From: Proteobacteria bacterium UBA5122
Lineage (GTDB): Bacteria > Pseudomonadota > Gammaproteobacteria > Tenderiales > Tenderiaceae
Direction: 5' to 3'
Length of the DNA: 14,198 nucleotides
NCBI GenBank assembly: GCA_002415485.1
Contig: DHYU01000053.1
Location: forward strand, 397-14,594
The position numbers and the translations under genes were made by a program. Under the pieces are notes generated by a model. The model was not told the DNA's origin and did no database searches. It worked only from the letters and a program-made list of their open reading frames with translations. Shown here piece after piece: positions 7,543-14,198 of the stretch. The stretch's first letter is position 1. Each line of letters begins with the position of its first letter.

Positions 7543-9279
7543 TTAAGGGTAGAGCGGAAGTAGCAAATTTTTTTCGTTGAGGCCGGATTTACTCCGCCGG
7601 TGCGCCGTCTGTTGCTGTTTTTGCGCCGTTTTCAGCAGCGGTTCCAGCTGTTGCCACAGCTCGCTACCGCGCCAATCTGCTGGGGCAGCACCATAAAGGC
7701 TGCGTTGCAGGCTGTCAAATTCGGCGTGCAGCGGGTGGCTGCTGGCGGCCAGGTGCGCCGCAAGCGCCGCCAGATTGGTCGGGGGGGCTTCTGGCCATAT
7801 GGCGCGGGCCCAGTCGAGCAGGGCCTGGTGGGTTTTGTTGGCATCGTTGGCGAGACAGGCCTGTTTGATGGCCTTGGAATCGGCGCGGGTCGCCGCGTGT
7901 TTAGCAGCGGGTAACGATTGCCGGTGGCGACGACTGTTCCACCAGGTGAGGGCAGTCAACAGCCAGCCGAGGCCGAGCGCGGCAGAGAGCCAGGGCCAGA
8001 GGCCGGCATCCTGCTCGGTGATGATCTGGGCGGGGGCGTTTGCTGTGACGGTTTCTTGCGGAGCGACAGCTTGCGCAGTTGCCGCAGGCAGTGGTGCGGC
8101 CGGTGCAGCTGACGAAGACGACTGCGTCCCCGGTTTGACCTGTATCCGCCGTTCGTCGATGCGCGCCGTCTCCAACCGGTTGGTCTGCGTGTTCCACCAA
8201 TTAACCTCTATCGCCGGTAACACAAACTCACCGGCAGCGGTCGGGATCAGCGCGATCTTTTCCTGGCGGCTGGCGCTGGCACCGCCGCTGCTGTAGCGGT
8301 CGTTGAGGCGTGGCTGGTCGGGGTAGCTCTTGAAGTCGCGGCTCTCGCGGTGCATCGGGGGCAGTTGGGCCGCGGTCACACCTTCGGCCTTGAGGGTCAG
8401 CGTGCGCGTCACCGGTTCGCCGACGATGAACTCATCACCCGACCAGTGCTCAGTCAGGCTCAGCTCAGTGGCCGGCAGCCAGGCCTGGCCCTGCATGCTG
8501 GCCGGAATCGGTTTCACGTCCAGTTCGATGGCCTCCGATTGCAGGCGCTGGGTGCGCGTGTTCTGGCCGAACGGGTCAAACATGTTGCGACTGGCAACGA
8601 CGACCTGTGCATCGAGCTGCACCGGGCCGATGGTGATGCGGCCGCTCTGCTGCGGAAACACCGCGTAGTTGCGCTCGACCACAATGTAGCGGCGGTTGTT
8701 ACGGCGGGTCTCGTAGGTCTTGTCGTCGCCCATCTTCTCGATCAGCGCCTCGGCACCGTTGATCTGTGGCTCGTGCATGCTGGCGCCATTGATCTGCACC
8801 GCGCGGAAGAAACGCACCGTGTAGACCACCTGCGACTGCACGTAGGCGCTCTCGGGGTTGAGTGCGACCTCGAGAAACATATCCGCCTTGCCCGCATCCG
8901 GGTCAACGGCATTGGCCTTGTTGATGGTCAGTGTCAGTGGTTTGCTGAAGGCATTGCCGAAGCGCACTGGTGGCACCAGCATCTGACCGGCCTGTTTGGC
9001 CATGACGGTGACCTGCCACTGTTGCTGGCGATCCATATTGCCGTTGATGATGCGCACACTGCTGCTCTGGCTGCGGCTGAGCACATCAAAATTCTGCTGC
9101 AGCTCGTTGAAGTCGGGATCGCCGCTGTCACCGCCTTGCACCTCAAAGATCAGTTGGAAGGATTCATCGACACGGATGTGGTCGCGGTCGGCGCGCACCG
9201 TGATCTCGGCGGCGATGCTCAGCCCGCTGAGGGCGGCGATGAAAAGGGCGACTACACATCGACTAAACGTGCTTACCAT
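7543..9279 (-). CDS. batD: BatD-like membrane-anchored beta-sandwich protein
   Basis: BatD proteins are envelope proteins encoded with the MoxR ATPase and VWA proteins of the Bat ('aerotolerance') operon; their biochemical role is not settled. The 578-residue product has an N-terminal signal peptide (hydrophobic residues 9-23, likely cleavage after SIAA at 24) and long periplasmic beta-rich regions (about 25-385). A Ser/Ala/Pro-rich linker (about 386-415), one membrane segment (about 427-447) and a cytoplasmic C-terminal tail follow. This is the usual BatD layout. ATG 9279 overlaps the end of the batBC gene by 7 bp, with only a weak ribosome site, suggesting translational coupling. It is the last gene of the operon before the terminator. 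Confidence 0.88.
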   Translation of the reverse strand: MVSTFSRCVVALFIAALSGLSIAAEITVRADRDHIRVDESFQLIFEVQGGDSGDPDFNELQQNFDVLSRSQSSSVRIINGNMDRQQQWQVTVMAKQAGQMLVPPVRFGNAFSKPLTLTINKANAVDPDAGKADMFLEVALNPESAYVQSQVVYTVRFFRAVQINGASMHEPQINGAEALIEKMGDDKTYETRRNNRRYIVVERNYAVFPQQSGRITIGPVQLDAQVVVASRNMFDPFGQNTRTQRLQSEAIELDVKPIPASMQGQAWLPATELSLTEHWSGDEFIVGEPVTRTLTLKAEGVTAAQLPPMHRESRDFKSYPDQPRLNDRYSSGGASASRQEKIALIPTAAGEFVLPAIEVNWWNTQTNRLETARIDERRIQVKPGTQSSSSAAPAAPLPAATAQAVAPQETVTANAPAQIITEQDAGLWPWLSAALGLGWLLTALTWWNSRRHRQSLPAAKHAATRADSKAIKQACLANDANKTHQALLDWARAIWPEAPPTNLAALAAHLAASSHPLHAEFDSLQRSLYGAAPADWRGSELWQQLEPLLKTAQKQQQTAHRRSKSGLNEKNLLLPLYP

Positions 9280-11159
9280 GGCTCAATCTCGTCCTGGGTT
9301 TGTTGTTGCTGTTGTTGATACTGGTATTGAAACTTGCGCCGCAGCAGGCCGCCCGGATCATCGGGGATGCGGCGCAGCCACTGTTGCATCATACGCTCGG
9401 CCTCGTCCTGACTGAGATCGTCGGGCGATAGCTGCTGTGCCTGTGGCCGTTGTTGATCACCTTCGCCATCCTCGCCCTTTTGATCGGCGCGCTGTTGCGC
9501 CTGTTGCTCGCCGTCTTGTTCGGCTTGGTTTTGATCCTGCTGTGCGGCCTGGGCCTGCTCGGCCTCTTGCTGTTCGCCTTGATCGGAACTGCCTTGCGAC
9601 TGTGCATCTTGTTGTACTGATTCCGAGCCTTGGCCCTGCTGCTGGGCCGATTGTTGCTCACCCTGTTGGCCTTGCTGGTTCTGTTGCGACTGTCCGGATT
9701 GATCCTGTTGCTGTTGATTGCCGTCGCCCTGGCCCTGGTCTTGGCCTTGTTGGTCTTGCGATGAGGATTGCTGATCCTGTTGCGACTGCTGTTGCATCAA
9801 CTGTTTGATCAGGTCGCGGTTGTACTCGGCGTCTTCGTTATCGGGCTGCTGTTTGAGCGCCTGTTCGTAGGCGGCCAAGGCCTGCTCGAACTGGCCCTGG
9901 CGGGCGAGGGCATTGCCCTTGTTGTAGAGGGCCTCGGCATCGTTCAGCCCCTCCAGTGCCTCGGCGGCTGCGGCGTAGTCACCGGCGCGATAGTGGGCGG
10001 CGGCGCGCCAGCGTGGGTCTTCAAACTGTGCGGCTGCGGCCGCGGTGTCACCGGCTTCCATTGCGCGGGCTGCCTGCTGGTCGGGTGTCAGCCACAGGTC
10101 GTTGGCCTCGGACGGTTGCGGCAACGCGATCAACACGGCAAACGGCAGCACCGCCAGATAACCGCGGCGGAAGGCTAAAGCCGCCAACGGCAATAGCAAC
10201 AACAGCAACCATGGGCCTTCCTCCTGCCAGCGGTCGGTGTGCAGATCGATGGCCTCGCTCGCGGCCGAGGCCTGTTGTTCGAGACGGCCGAGCAGGTGGT
10301 TGATGTCGCGGTCGTCGGCGCTCAGTTCGGCATAACGGCCGCCGCCCTCGCGGGCCAGCTGGTGCAGCGGCGCGGTCTCCAGTTTGGGGATGACGATCGC
10401 GCCCTGGCGGTCGGTGAGAAAGCCGCCATCCTGCAGCGCTATCGGCGCACCATCCGCGGTGCCGACGGCGAGGACCGATAGCCGGTGATTGGTGCCGGCC
10501 AGCGCTGCCAGCGTGGCCTCGACCTGATTGGCAGCGACGCCATCGCTGATCAGCAGGATGTCGCCTTCAATGGAACCGGCCTGGCGTAGCAGGTCGACGG
10601 CCTTGGCGACTGCTACGGGTGCGCGGCTGCCCTGGGTCGGGATCAGGTTGGTGTCGAGGCTGCTGATCTGGGCGATGATGGTCTCGGCGTCCTGAGTCAG
10701 CGGCGACACGGTAAAGGCATCGGCGGCGTAGACCAGTAGTGCGGTCTGGCCCTCGCGCCGCTGTTTGAGGATGTCGATCAGTTTCAGTCGTGCGCGGGCG
10801 AGGCGGCTCGGTTTGAGGTCGGCGGCGTCCATCGAGCGCGACAGGTCGAGTGCGATCACCAGCGCCGATTGATCGCGGAACACGGGCTGTTCGCGCTGTT
10901 CGCAGGCAGGCCCGGCGAGGGCGATGATCGCCAGCAGACCGCCGAGGCCGACGATCAGCAGCGGCCAGCGCGCAGGTTTGGACTCGCGGCCGATCAGGAT
11001 ATGCGGCAGCAGCGCCGGGTCACAGACCTGTTGCCACTGACCGGCGCGGCCACGGCGGCCATACCACAACCATAATAATAGCGTCAGCGGCAGGATCAGC
11101 CACAGCGCCTCGGGTCGCAGCAAGTGGCAGGGGGTGAGCAGGGTCAGCCAATCAGTCAC
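9273..11159 (-). CDS. BatB-BatC fusion: VWA domain plus TPR protein with Gln-rich tail
   Basis: This membrane protein joins a metal-binding von Willebrand A domain (BatB) to a TPR region (BatC) in one 628-residue chain. Two N-terminal membrane segments (about 18-33 and 66-84) precede the VWA domain, whose MIDAS motif is DLSRS (105-109) with SDG at 205-207. Further hydrophobic segments lie at about 317-347. TPR-like helices (about 361-446, including ALYNKGNALARQGQFEQALA) are followed by a Gln/Asp/Ser/Gly-rich low-complexity stretch (about 455-572), a conserved-looking helical patch (LSQDEAERMMQQWLRRIPDDP) and a Gln-rich end. VWA-TPR fusions are common in gammaproteobacterial Bat operons. The start is GTG 11159, with GGGAGG five bases upstream. 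It overlaps batA by 8 bp and batD by 7 bp. Confidence 0.92.
   Translation of the reverse strand: MTDWLTLLTPCHLLRPEALWLILPLTLLLWLWYGRRGRAGQWQQVCDPALLPHILIGRESKPARWPLLIVGLGGLLAIIALAGPACEQREQPVFRDQSALVIALDLSRSMDAADLKPSRLARARLKLIDILKQRREGQTALLVYAADAFTVSPLTQDAETIIAQISSLDTNLIPTQGSRAPVAVAKAVDLLRQAGSIEGDILLISDGVAANQVEATLAALAGTNHRLSVLAVGTADGAPIALQDGGFLTDRQGAIVIPKLETAPLHQLAREGGGRYAELSADDRDINHLLGRLEQQASAASEAIDLHTDRWQEEGPWLLLLLLPLAALAFRRGYLAVLPFAVLIALPQPSEANDLWLTPDQQAARAMEAGDTAAAAAQFEDPRWRAAAHYRAGDYAAAAEALEGLNDAEALYNKGNALARQGQFEQALAAYEQALKQQPDNEDAEYNRDLIKQLMQQQSQQDQQSSSQDQQGQDQGQGDGNQQQQDQSGQSQQNQQGQQGEQQSAQQQGQGSESVQQDAQSQGSSDQGEQQEAEQAQAAQQDQNQAEQDGEQQAQQRADQKGEDGEGDQQRPQAQQLSPDDLSQDEAERMMQQWLRRIPDDPGGLLRRKFQYQYQQQQQQTQDEIEPW
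9444..9797 (-). repeat. Low-complexity Gln/Asp/Ser/Gly-coding tract in the batBC gene
   Basis: About 118 codons (residues 455-572) encode mainly Gln with Asp, Ser, Gly, Glu and Ala in irregular short repeats such as QQQDQSGQS. CAA and CAG codons are mixed and the unit is not regular, so it is not a simple triplet expansion. The tract links the TPR region to a short conserved-looking C-terminal helix and is predicted to be disordered and acidic. Confidence 0.85.
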
Positions 11160-12243
11160 GTGCGCCTCCCTGTTTCAGATTCCCACTTCTCGGATTTAGG
11201 CGTCCGCTGAGGCCTTCGCCCAACAGCAGCAATGCCGCCAGCGCCAGCGCGCCGGCCAGCGGCCACGGGTAGAGTGCGCGCATCGGCCGGAAGACCTGCG
11301 CCTCCTGCTCGACGGGTTCGAGTTCATCGATCAGTTGATAGATCTTGGCCAGCTCGGCGGTGTCGCGGGCGCGGAAGTATTGGCCGCCTGTGGTGTCGGC
11401 GATGGTGCGCAGTGTGTCTTCGTCGAGGTCGGCCGAGGGGTTGACCTTCTGCCGTCCGAACAGCGAGCGTACGTACATTTCGTCGGCACCGATGCCGATG
11501 GTGTAGATCTTGAGGCCACGGCTGGCGGCCAGCTCGGCAGCCTTTAGAGGCTCGACCTCACCGGCGGTGTTGGCACCATCGGTGAGCAGGATCATCACTT
11601 GTTCTGTGTCGCTGACCTCGCCCAGGCGTTTGACCATCAGGCCGATGGCATCGCCGATGGCGGTCTCTTTACCGGCCAGACCGATGGCTGCTTCATGCAG
11701 CAGGGTTTTGACCGTGGCGCGGTCGAAGGTGAGCGGTGTTTGCAGATAGGCCTGACGGCCGAATAGGATCAGGCCGACGCGGTCACCGAGACGGCGTTCG
11801 ATGAACTCGCCGGCGATGAGTTGCGTCGCCAGCAAGCGATTGACTTGGCGATCGTTGATGACGAAGTCCTCGACCTGCATCGAACCGGAGAGGTCGACCG
11901 CCAGCATCAGGTCGCGGCCCTTGGTCGGCAGTTCGATCGGCTCGCCGTGCCATTGCGGCCGGGCGGCGGCGATCACCAGCAGCAGCCAGGCCAGTGTCGC
12001 CAGCAACAGCGGCCAGCGGCGGCTGCGGCCACGGCCGGCGCTGCGGCTGCCGATGGCGTCGAAGTCGGTCAGCTCGGGCACGCGCAGTGCCGCCTCCTGA
12101 CGGGCGCGGCTGCGCGGCGTCAGATAGCGGACCAGCAGCGGCAGCGGCAGCAGGTAAAAGGCCCAGCTCCATTCAAAGCGCAGCATCTCGGGCGCGTGTT
12201 GCAGCCACTCGTTCCACGACAGGTTGGCGAATAATTCGGGCAT
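11152..12243 (-). CDS. batA: BatA-like VWA domain membrane protein
   Basis: This VWA protein is the usual partner of the BatB-type protein and of the MoxR ATPase. The 363-residue product has N-terminal membrane segments (about 26-42 and 77-94), a VWA domain with an intact MIDAS set (DLSGS at 117-121, ETAIGDAIG with Thr194, LLTDGAN with Asp222) and a C-terminal membrane segment (about 327-345). The VWA domain should therefore sit between membrane anchors. ATG 12243 is chosen because AGGAGG lies about 7 bases upstream; the frame stays open to 12690, but that extension lies over the DUF4381 gene and looks non-coding. The stop of DUF4381 and this start share one base (TAATG). Confidence 0.92.
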   Translation of the reverse strand: MPELFANLSWNEWLQHAPEMLRFEWSWAFYLLPLPLLVRYLTPRSRARQEAALRVPELTDFDAIGSRSAGRGRSRRWPLLLATLAWLLLVIAAARPQWHGEPIELPTKGRDLMLAVDLSGSMQVEDFVINDRQVNRLLATQLIAGEFIERRLGDRVGLILFGRQAYLQTPLTFDRATVKTLLHEAAIGLAGKETAIGDAIGLMVKRLGEVSDTEQVMILLTDGANTAGEVEPLKAAELAASRGLKIYTIGIGADEMYVRSLFGRQKVNPSADLDEDTLRTIADTTGGQYFRARDTAELAKIYQLIDELEPVEQEAQVFRPMRALYPWPLAGALALAALLLLGEGLSGRLNPRSGNLKQGGARD

Positions 12244-12755
12244 TACGCCGCCTCCTGTCGCTGCTTGGGCAGGGCCGATAGCCAGCGTTGGCTCAAGGCC
12301 AGCAGGGCCTCGGCCTCGTCCTGGCTTGGTGCGTCGGCGCGATAAGGTGCATCGCACAGCAGGCGGCCGCTGCCATGGCGGAAGTCCTCGCCCTGCAACT
12401 GGCGGTCGAGAAAGCTGAGCCAGGCCTCGCCGGTGAGTCCGGCCACCTCGCTGCGTGGGTAACGGCTGAGGGCGGCGCGGCGCAGTAGGGCGGAGAGTGC
12501 TTGTGTCAGTTGCAGGCTGTCCTGGTGTTGCTGGTAGTCGGCGCGGATGCGCGCCAGTTCGGCATCGGCCTGGCGTTTGACCTGGCCCTGGTTGTGTAAT
12601 TTGCGTCGCCATTTCATCAACAGTGTGATCAGCAGTGGCAGCAGGATCAGCGCCGCCAAGAGCAGCCACCAGCCGGGGGCGGGCGGCCACCAGCCGATCG
12701 GGTCGGGCAGGTGGATGTCGCGCAAAGGGAGTTGATCGGGAGTTGCGCCGTTCAT
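12243..12755 (-). CDS. DUF4381 membrane protein of the Bat operon
   Basis: This is a 170-residue protein of the DUF4381 family, found almost only between DUF58 and VWA genes in MoxR operons; its function is unknown. The N-terminus carries LRDIHLPDPIGWWPPAPGWW (11-30), the family signature, running into one membrane segment (about 28-48). A basic patch and a soluble, mostly helical C-terminal domain follow (to 170). Its ATG overlaps the DUF58 stop in an ATGA junction, and its TAA overlaps the batA start in TAATG, so it is probably translated by coupling. It likely links the cytoplasmic ATPase side to the membrane VWA proteins, but that is inference. Confidence 0.9.
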   Translation of the reverse strand: MNGATPDQLPLRDIHLPDPIGWWPPAPGWWLLLAALILLPLLITLLMKWRRKLHNQGQVKRQADAELARIRADYQQHQDSLQLTQALSALLRRAALSRYPRSEVAGLTGEAWLSFLDRQLQGEDFRHGSGRLLCDAPYRADAPSQDEAEALLALSQRWLSALPKQRQEAA

Positions 12756-13699
12756 CGTGGTTTCAAACCCAGATCATTGGTCAGCAGCGTCAGCAGGTCG
12801 GCATCGGTGCGACAGCCTAAATAATGGATGCCGGGAAAACGACAGAGGCGACGCAGATGTGCGCAGTGTTCGTCGAAGTGCTGGCGATAGCGTTCGCGGT
12901 TGCTGCGACTGGCGCTGAAAAAGGCGCTGCGCTGGCCGTCGCTGACGCGGTAGTCGCCGCTGATGGGTAGCTCGGCCTCGAGCGGGTCGTAGATGTGGAT
13001 CAGTACCACGTCGTTGTGGCGCGCCAGTTGCGCCAGGTGTGATTCGCTCTGCGGGCCGAGGTGGCGAAAGTCGCTCATTAAAAAGATCAGGCTGCCAGGG
13101 CGGGCGACACGACGCAGACGGGCGAGGGCGGCATCACTGTGTGGTGCGGGTGCGGCGCTGTCTTGTTGCTGGTCCATTGCCTGCAATTGGTGGATCAGCC
13201 GCATCACCGCCTGACGGCCGCGGCCGGGGCGCAGTTCGTGGTGTAGGTCGCCGTTGAAGATCAGGCCGCCGAGGCGGTCGCCCTGTTGGTTGCCGGCCCA
13301 GGCGATGAGGCTGGCGAGGCGGGCGGCGATGACCGACTTGAACGCGCCCTGCGTGGCGAAGTGCATGCTGGGGCCGAGGTCGACCCAACTGAGTACGGCC
13401 CGTTCGCGCTCCTCGCGGAAGAGTTTGGTGTGGGCGACGCCGGTGCGGGCGGTGACGCGCCAGTCGAGCGTGCGCACGTCGTCACCGGGTTGGTAGCGCC
13501 GCGCCTCGTCGAACTCCATGCCACGGCCCTTGAAACGCGACAGGTAGTTGCCGCTCTGCTGCGCGGCGATGCGACCGACGCGCAGCCGCAGGCCTTCACC
13601 GGCCTGACGCAGGCCGATCAGGTCGCGGCTGTCGATGCGCACGCGGGCCTGCGTGTCATCGACAGACGTGGGTTGGTGGTTGGAGCGCCGGGACAACAT
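12752..13699 (-). CDS. DUF58 domain protein of the MoxR/Bat operon
   Basis: DUF58 proteins accompany MoxR ATPases and have a VWA-like fold; they may act as adaptors. The 315-residue product carries the family signature GRGMEFDEARRYQPGDDVR (58-76), DWR (79-81) and HTKLFREERER (90-100). A VWA-like strand follows, with a degenerate metal site VDLGPSM (106-112), where the first MIDAS serine is replaced by Gly109. No membrane segment or signal peptide is seen, unlike longer DUF58 proteins with N-terminal anchors, so this one is probably cytoplasmic. ATG 13699 lies 10 bp after the moxR stop with only a weak ribosome site. The stop overlaps DUF4381 by 4 bp. Confidence 0.92.
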   Translation of the reverse strand: MLSRRSNHQPTSVDDTQARVRIDSRDLIGLRQAGEGLRLRVGRIAAQQSGNYLSRFKGRGMEFDEARRYQPGDDVRTLDWRVTARTGVAHTKLFREERERAVLSWVDLGPSMHFATQGAFKSVIAARLASLIAWAGNQQGDRLGGLIFNGDLHHELRPGRGRQAVMRLIHQLQAMDQQQDSAAPAPHSDAALARLRRVARPGSLIFLMSDFRHLGPQSESHLAQLARHNDVVLIHIYDPLEAELPISGDYRVSDGQRSAFFSASRSNRERYRQHFDEHCAHLRRLCRFPGIHYLGCRTDADLLTLLTNDLGLKPR

Positions 13700-13709
13700 G
13701 GGCAGAGGC

Positions 13710-14198
13710 CTAAGGCACGGGGACGGCGTTGATCAACTCTTGGATGAAGGTGGTGGCATTGATGCCATCGGCCTCGGCCTCGTAACTGAGCAACAGACGA
13801 TGGCGCAGTACGTCGTAGGCCATGGTCTGCACGTCTTCGGGCGAGACGTAGTCGCGACCGGCGAGCCAGGCGTGGGCGCGGGCGCAGCGGTCGAGGGCGA
13901 TGGTGGCGCGCGGGCTGGCACCGTAGTCGAGCCAACCGGCCAGTTTCGGGTTGTAGGCGGCCGGGTTGCGCGTCGCCAGGATGAGCTGCAGCAGATACTG
14001 CTCGATGTTGTCGGCCATGTGGATCTGCAGCACCTCGCGGCGGGCGCCGAAGATGGCGTCCTGCGTGATCAGCGTGCTGGCATGGGCCGGGGGCGTGGCC
14101 GCCTCGCCGCGCACCAGGCGCAGGATCTCGCGTTCGGCCTCGGCGTCGGGGTAGTCGACCAGGACATGTAATAAGAAGCGGTCGAGCTGGGCCTCGGG
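13710..14198 (-). CDS. MoxR family AAA+ ATPase (partial, N-terminus beyond the right edge)
   Basis: MoxR ATPases are AAA+ chaperone-like proteins that act with VWA partners in maturing or remodelling protein complexes. Only the C-terminal 162 residues are present; the frame is open to the last base of the window. The fragment begins at PEAQLDRFL, the conserved segment following sensor 1 in MoxR proteins. It continues through ATRNPAAYN and the sensor-2 motif GASPRATIALDRCARAHA to the AAA lid motif GRDYVSPEDV and a C-terminal helix pair. The Walker A and B motifs are off the window. The TAG stop is 10 bp upstream of the DUF58 start. It is the most upstream visible gene of the operon, so the operon promoter is outside the window. 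Confidence 0.93.
   Translation of the reverse strand, partial: PEAQLDRFLLHVLVDYPDAEAEREILRLVRGEAATPPAHASTLITQDAIFGARREVLQIHMADNIEQYLLQLILATRNPAAYNPKLAGWLDYGASPRATIALDRCARAHAWLAGRDYVSPEDVQTMAYDVLRHRLLLSYEAEADGINATTFIQELINAVPVP

Noticed and set aside
8350..9318. 322-codon + strand open frame opposite batD
   Set aside because: It is an antisense shadow of a GC-rich gene; the leftward frame has a signal peptide, a membrane segment and operon context, while this one shows no recognisable domain.
9444..9797. CTG/TTG-rich tract as a CRISPR or tandem DNA repeat
   Set aside because: There is no fixed unit or spacer; it is coding sequence for a Gln-rich protein segment.
12244..12690. N-terminal extension of the batA frame to an upstream start
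   Set aside because: The extra 149 residues are Arg/Pro/Thr-rich out-of-frame translation of DUF4381; ATG 12243 has a strong AGGAGG site.
13710..14114. moxR as a short complete gene starting at GTG 14114
   Set aside because: The frame continues through conserved MoxR sequence (PEAQLDRFL) to the window edge, so the gene is truncated by the window rather than short.

Overview
The window looks like chromosomal DNA from a gammaproteobacterium. The glycogen enzymes are close to the E. coli type: GlgB catalytic residues fall at the same residue numbers, and GlgC resembles E. coli GlgC along its length. The right half is the moxR / DUF58 / DUF4381 / VWA / VWA-TPR / BatD ('Bat') operon in the form usual for gammaproteobacteria, with batB and batC fused. 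The genus cannot be named from this sequence. I see no tRNA, rRNA, CRISPR array, insertion sequence, phage gene or attachment site.

Left part (1-6087), storage-glucan metabolism. A truncated glgB runs leftward off the window edge. Divergent from it, across about 180 bp, lies a compact rightward operon: glgC (ADP-glucose pyrophosphorylase), a family GH57 alpha-glucan enzyme, and malQ (GH77 4-alpha-glucanotransferase). The genes overlap or abut (11 bp overlap, then 0 bp). GlgC makes the activated glucose, GlgB inserts alpha-1,6 branches, and the GH57 enzyme and MalQ probably trim or rearrange short alpha-1,4 glucans. No glgA, glgP or glgX is in the window.

Middle (6084-7542). A leftward GNAT-fold / DUF482 (FemAB-like) gene ends tail to tail with malQ, overlapping it by 4 bp. 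To its right is a gene-free, partly AT-rich stretch of about 320 bp. It carries a strong leftward intrinsic-terminator hairpin whose loop, as RNA, is C/U-rich and holds two CCUCC motifs, the core of the 16S rRNA anti-Shine-Dalgarno sequence. This is the most interesting non-coding signal here and may be the 3' end of a small RNA. A second small hairpin covers the start region of the DUF482 gene.

Right part (7543-14198), a tightly packed leftward operon in transcription order: moxR AAA+ ATPase (truncated at the right edge), DUF58, DUF4381, batA (VWA), a batB-batC fusion (VWA + TPR + Gln-rich tail) and batD. Four of the five junctions overlap by 1-8 bp. By family, a MoxR ATPase works with membrane-anchored VWA proteins in envelope stress or protein maturation; the exact substrate is unknown. 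All functions are inferred from motifs read by eye; no database search was run.
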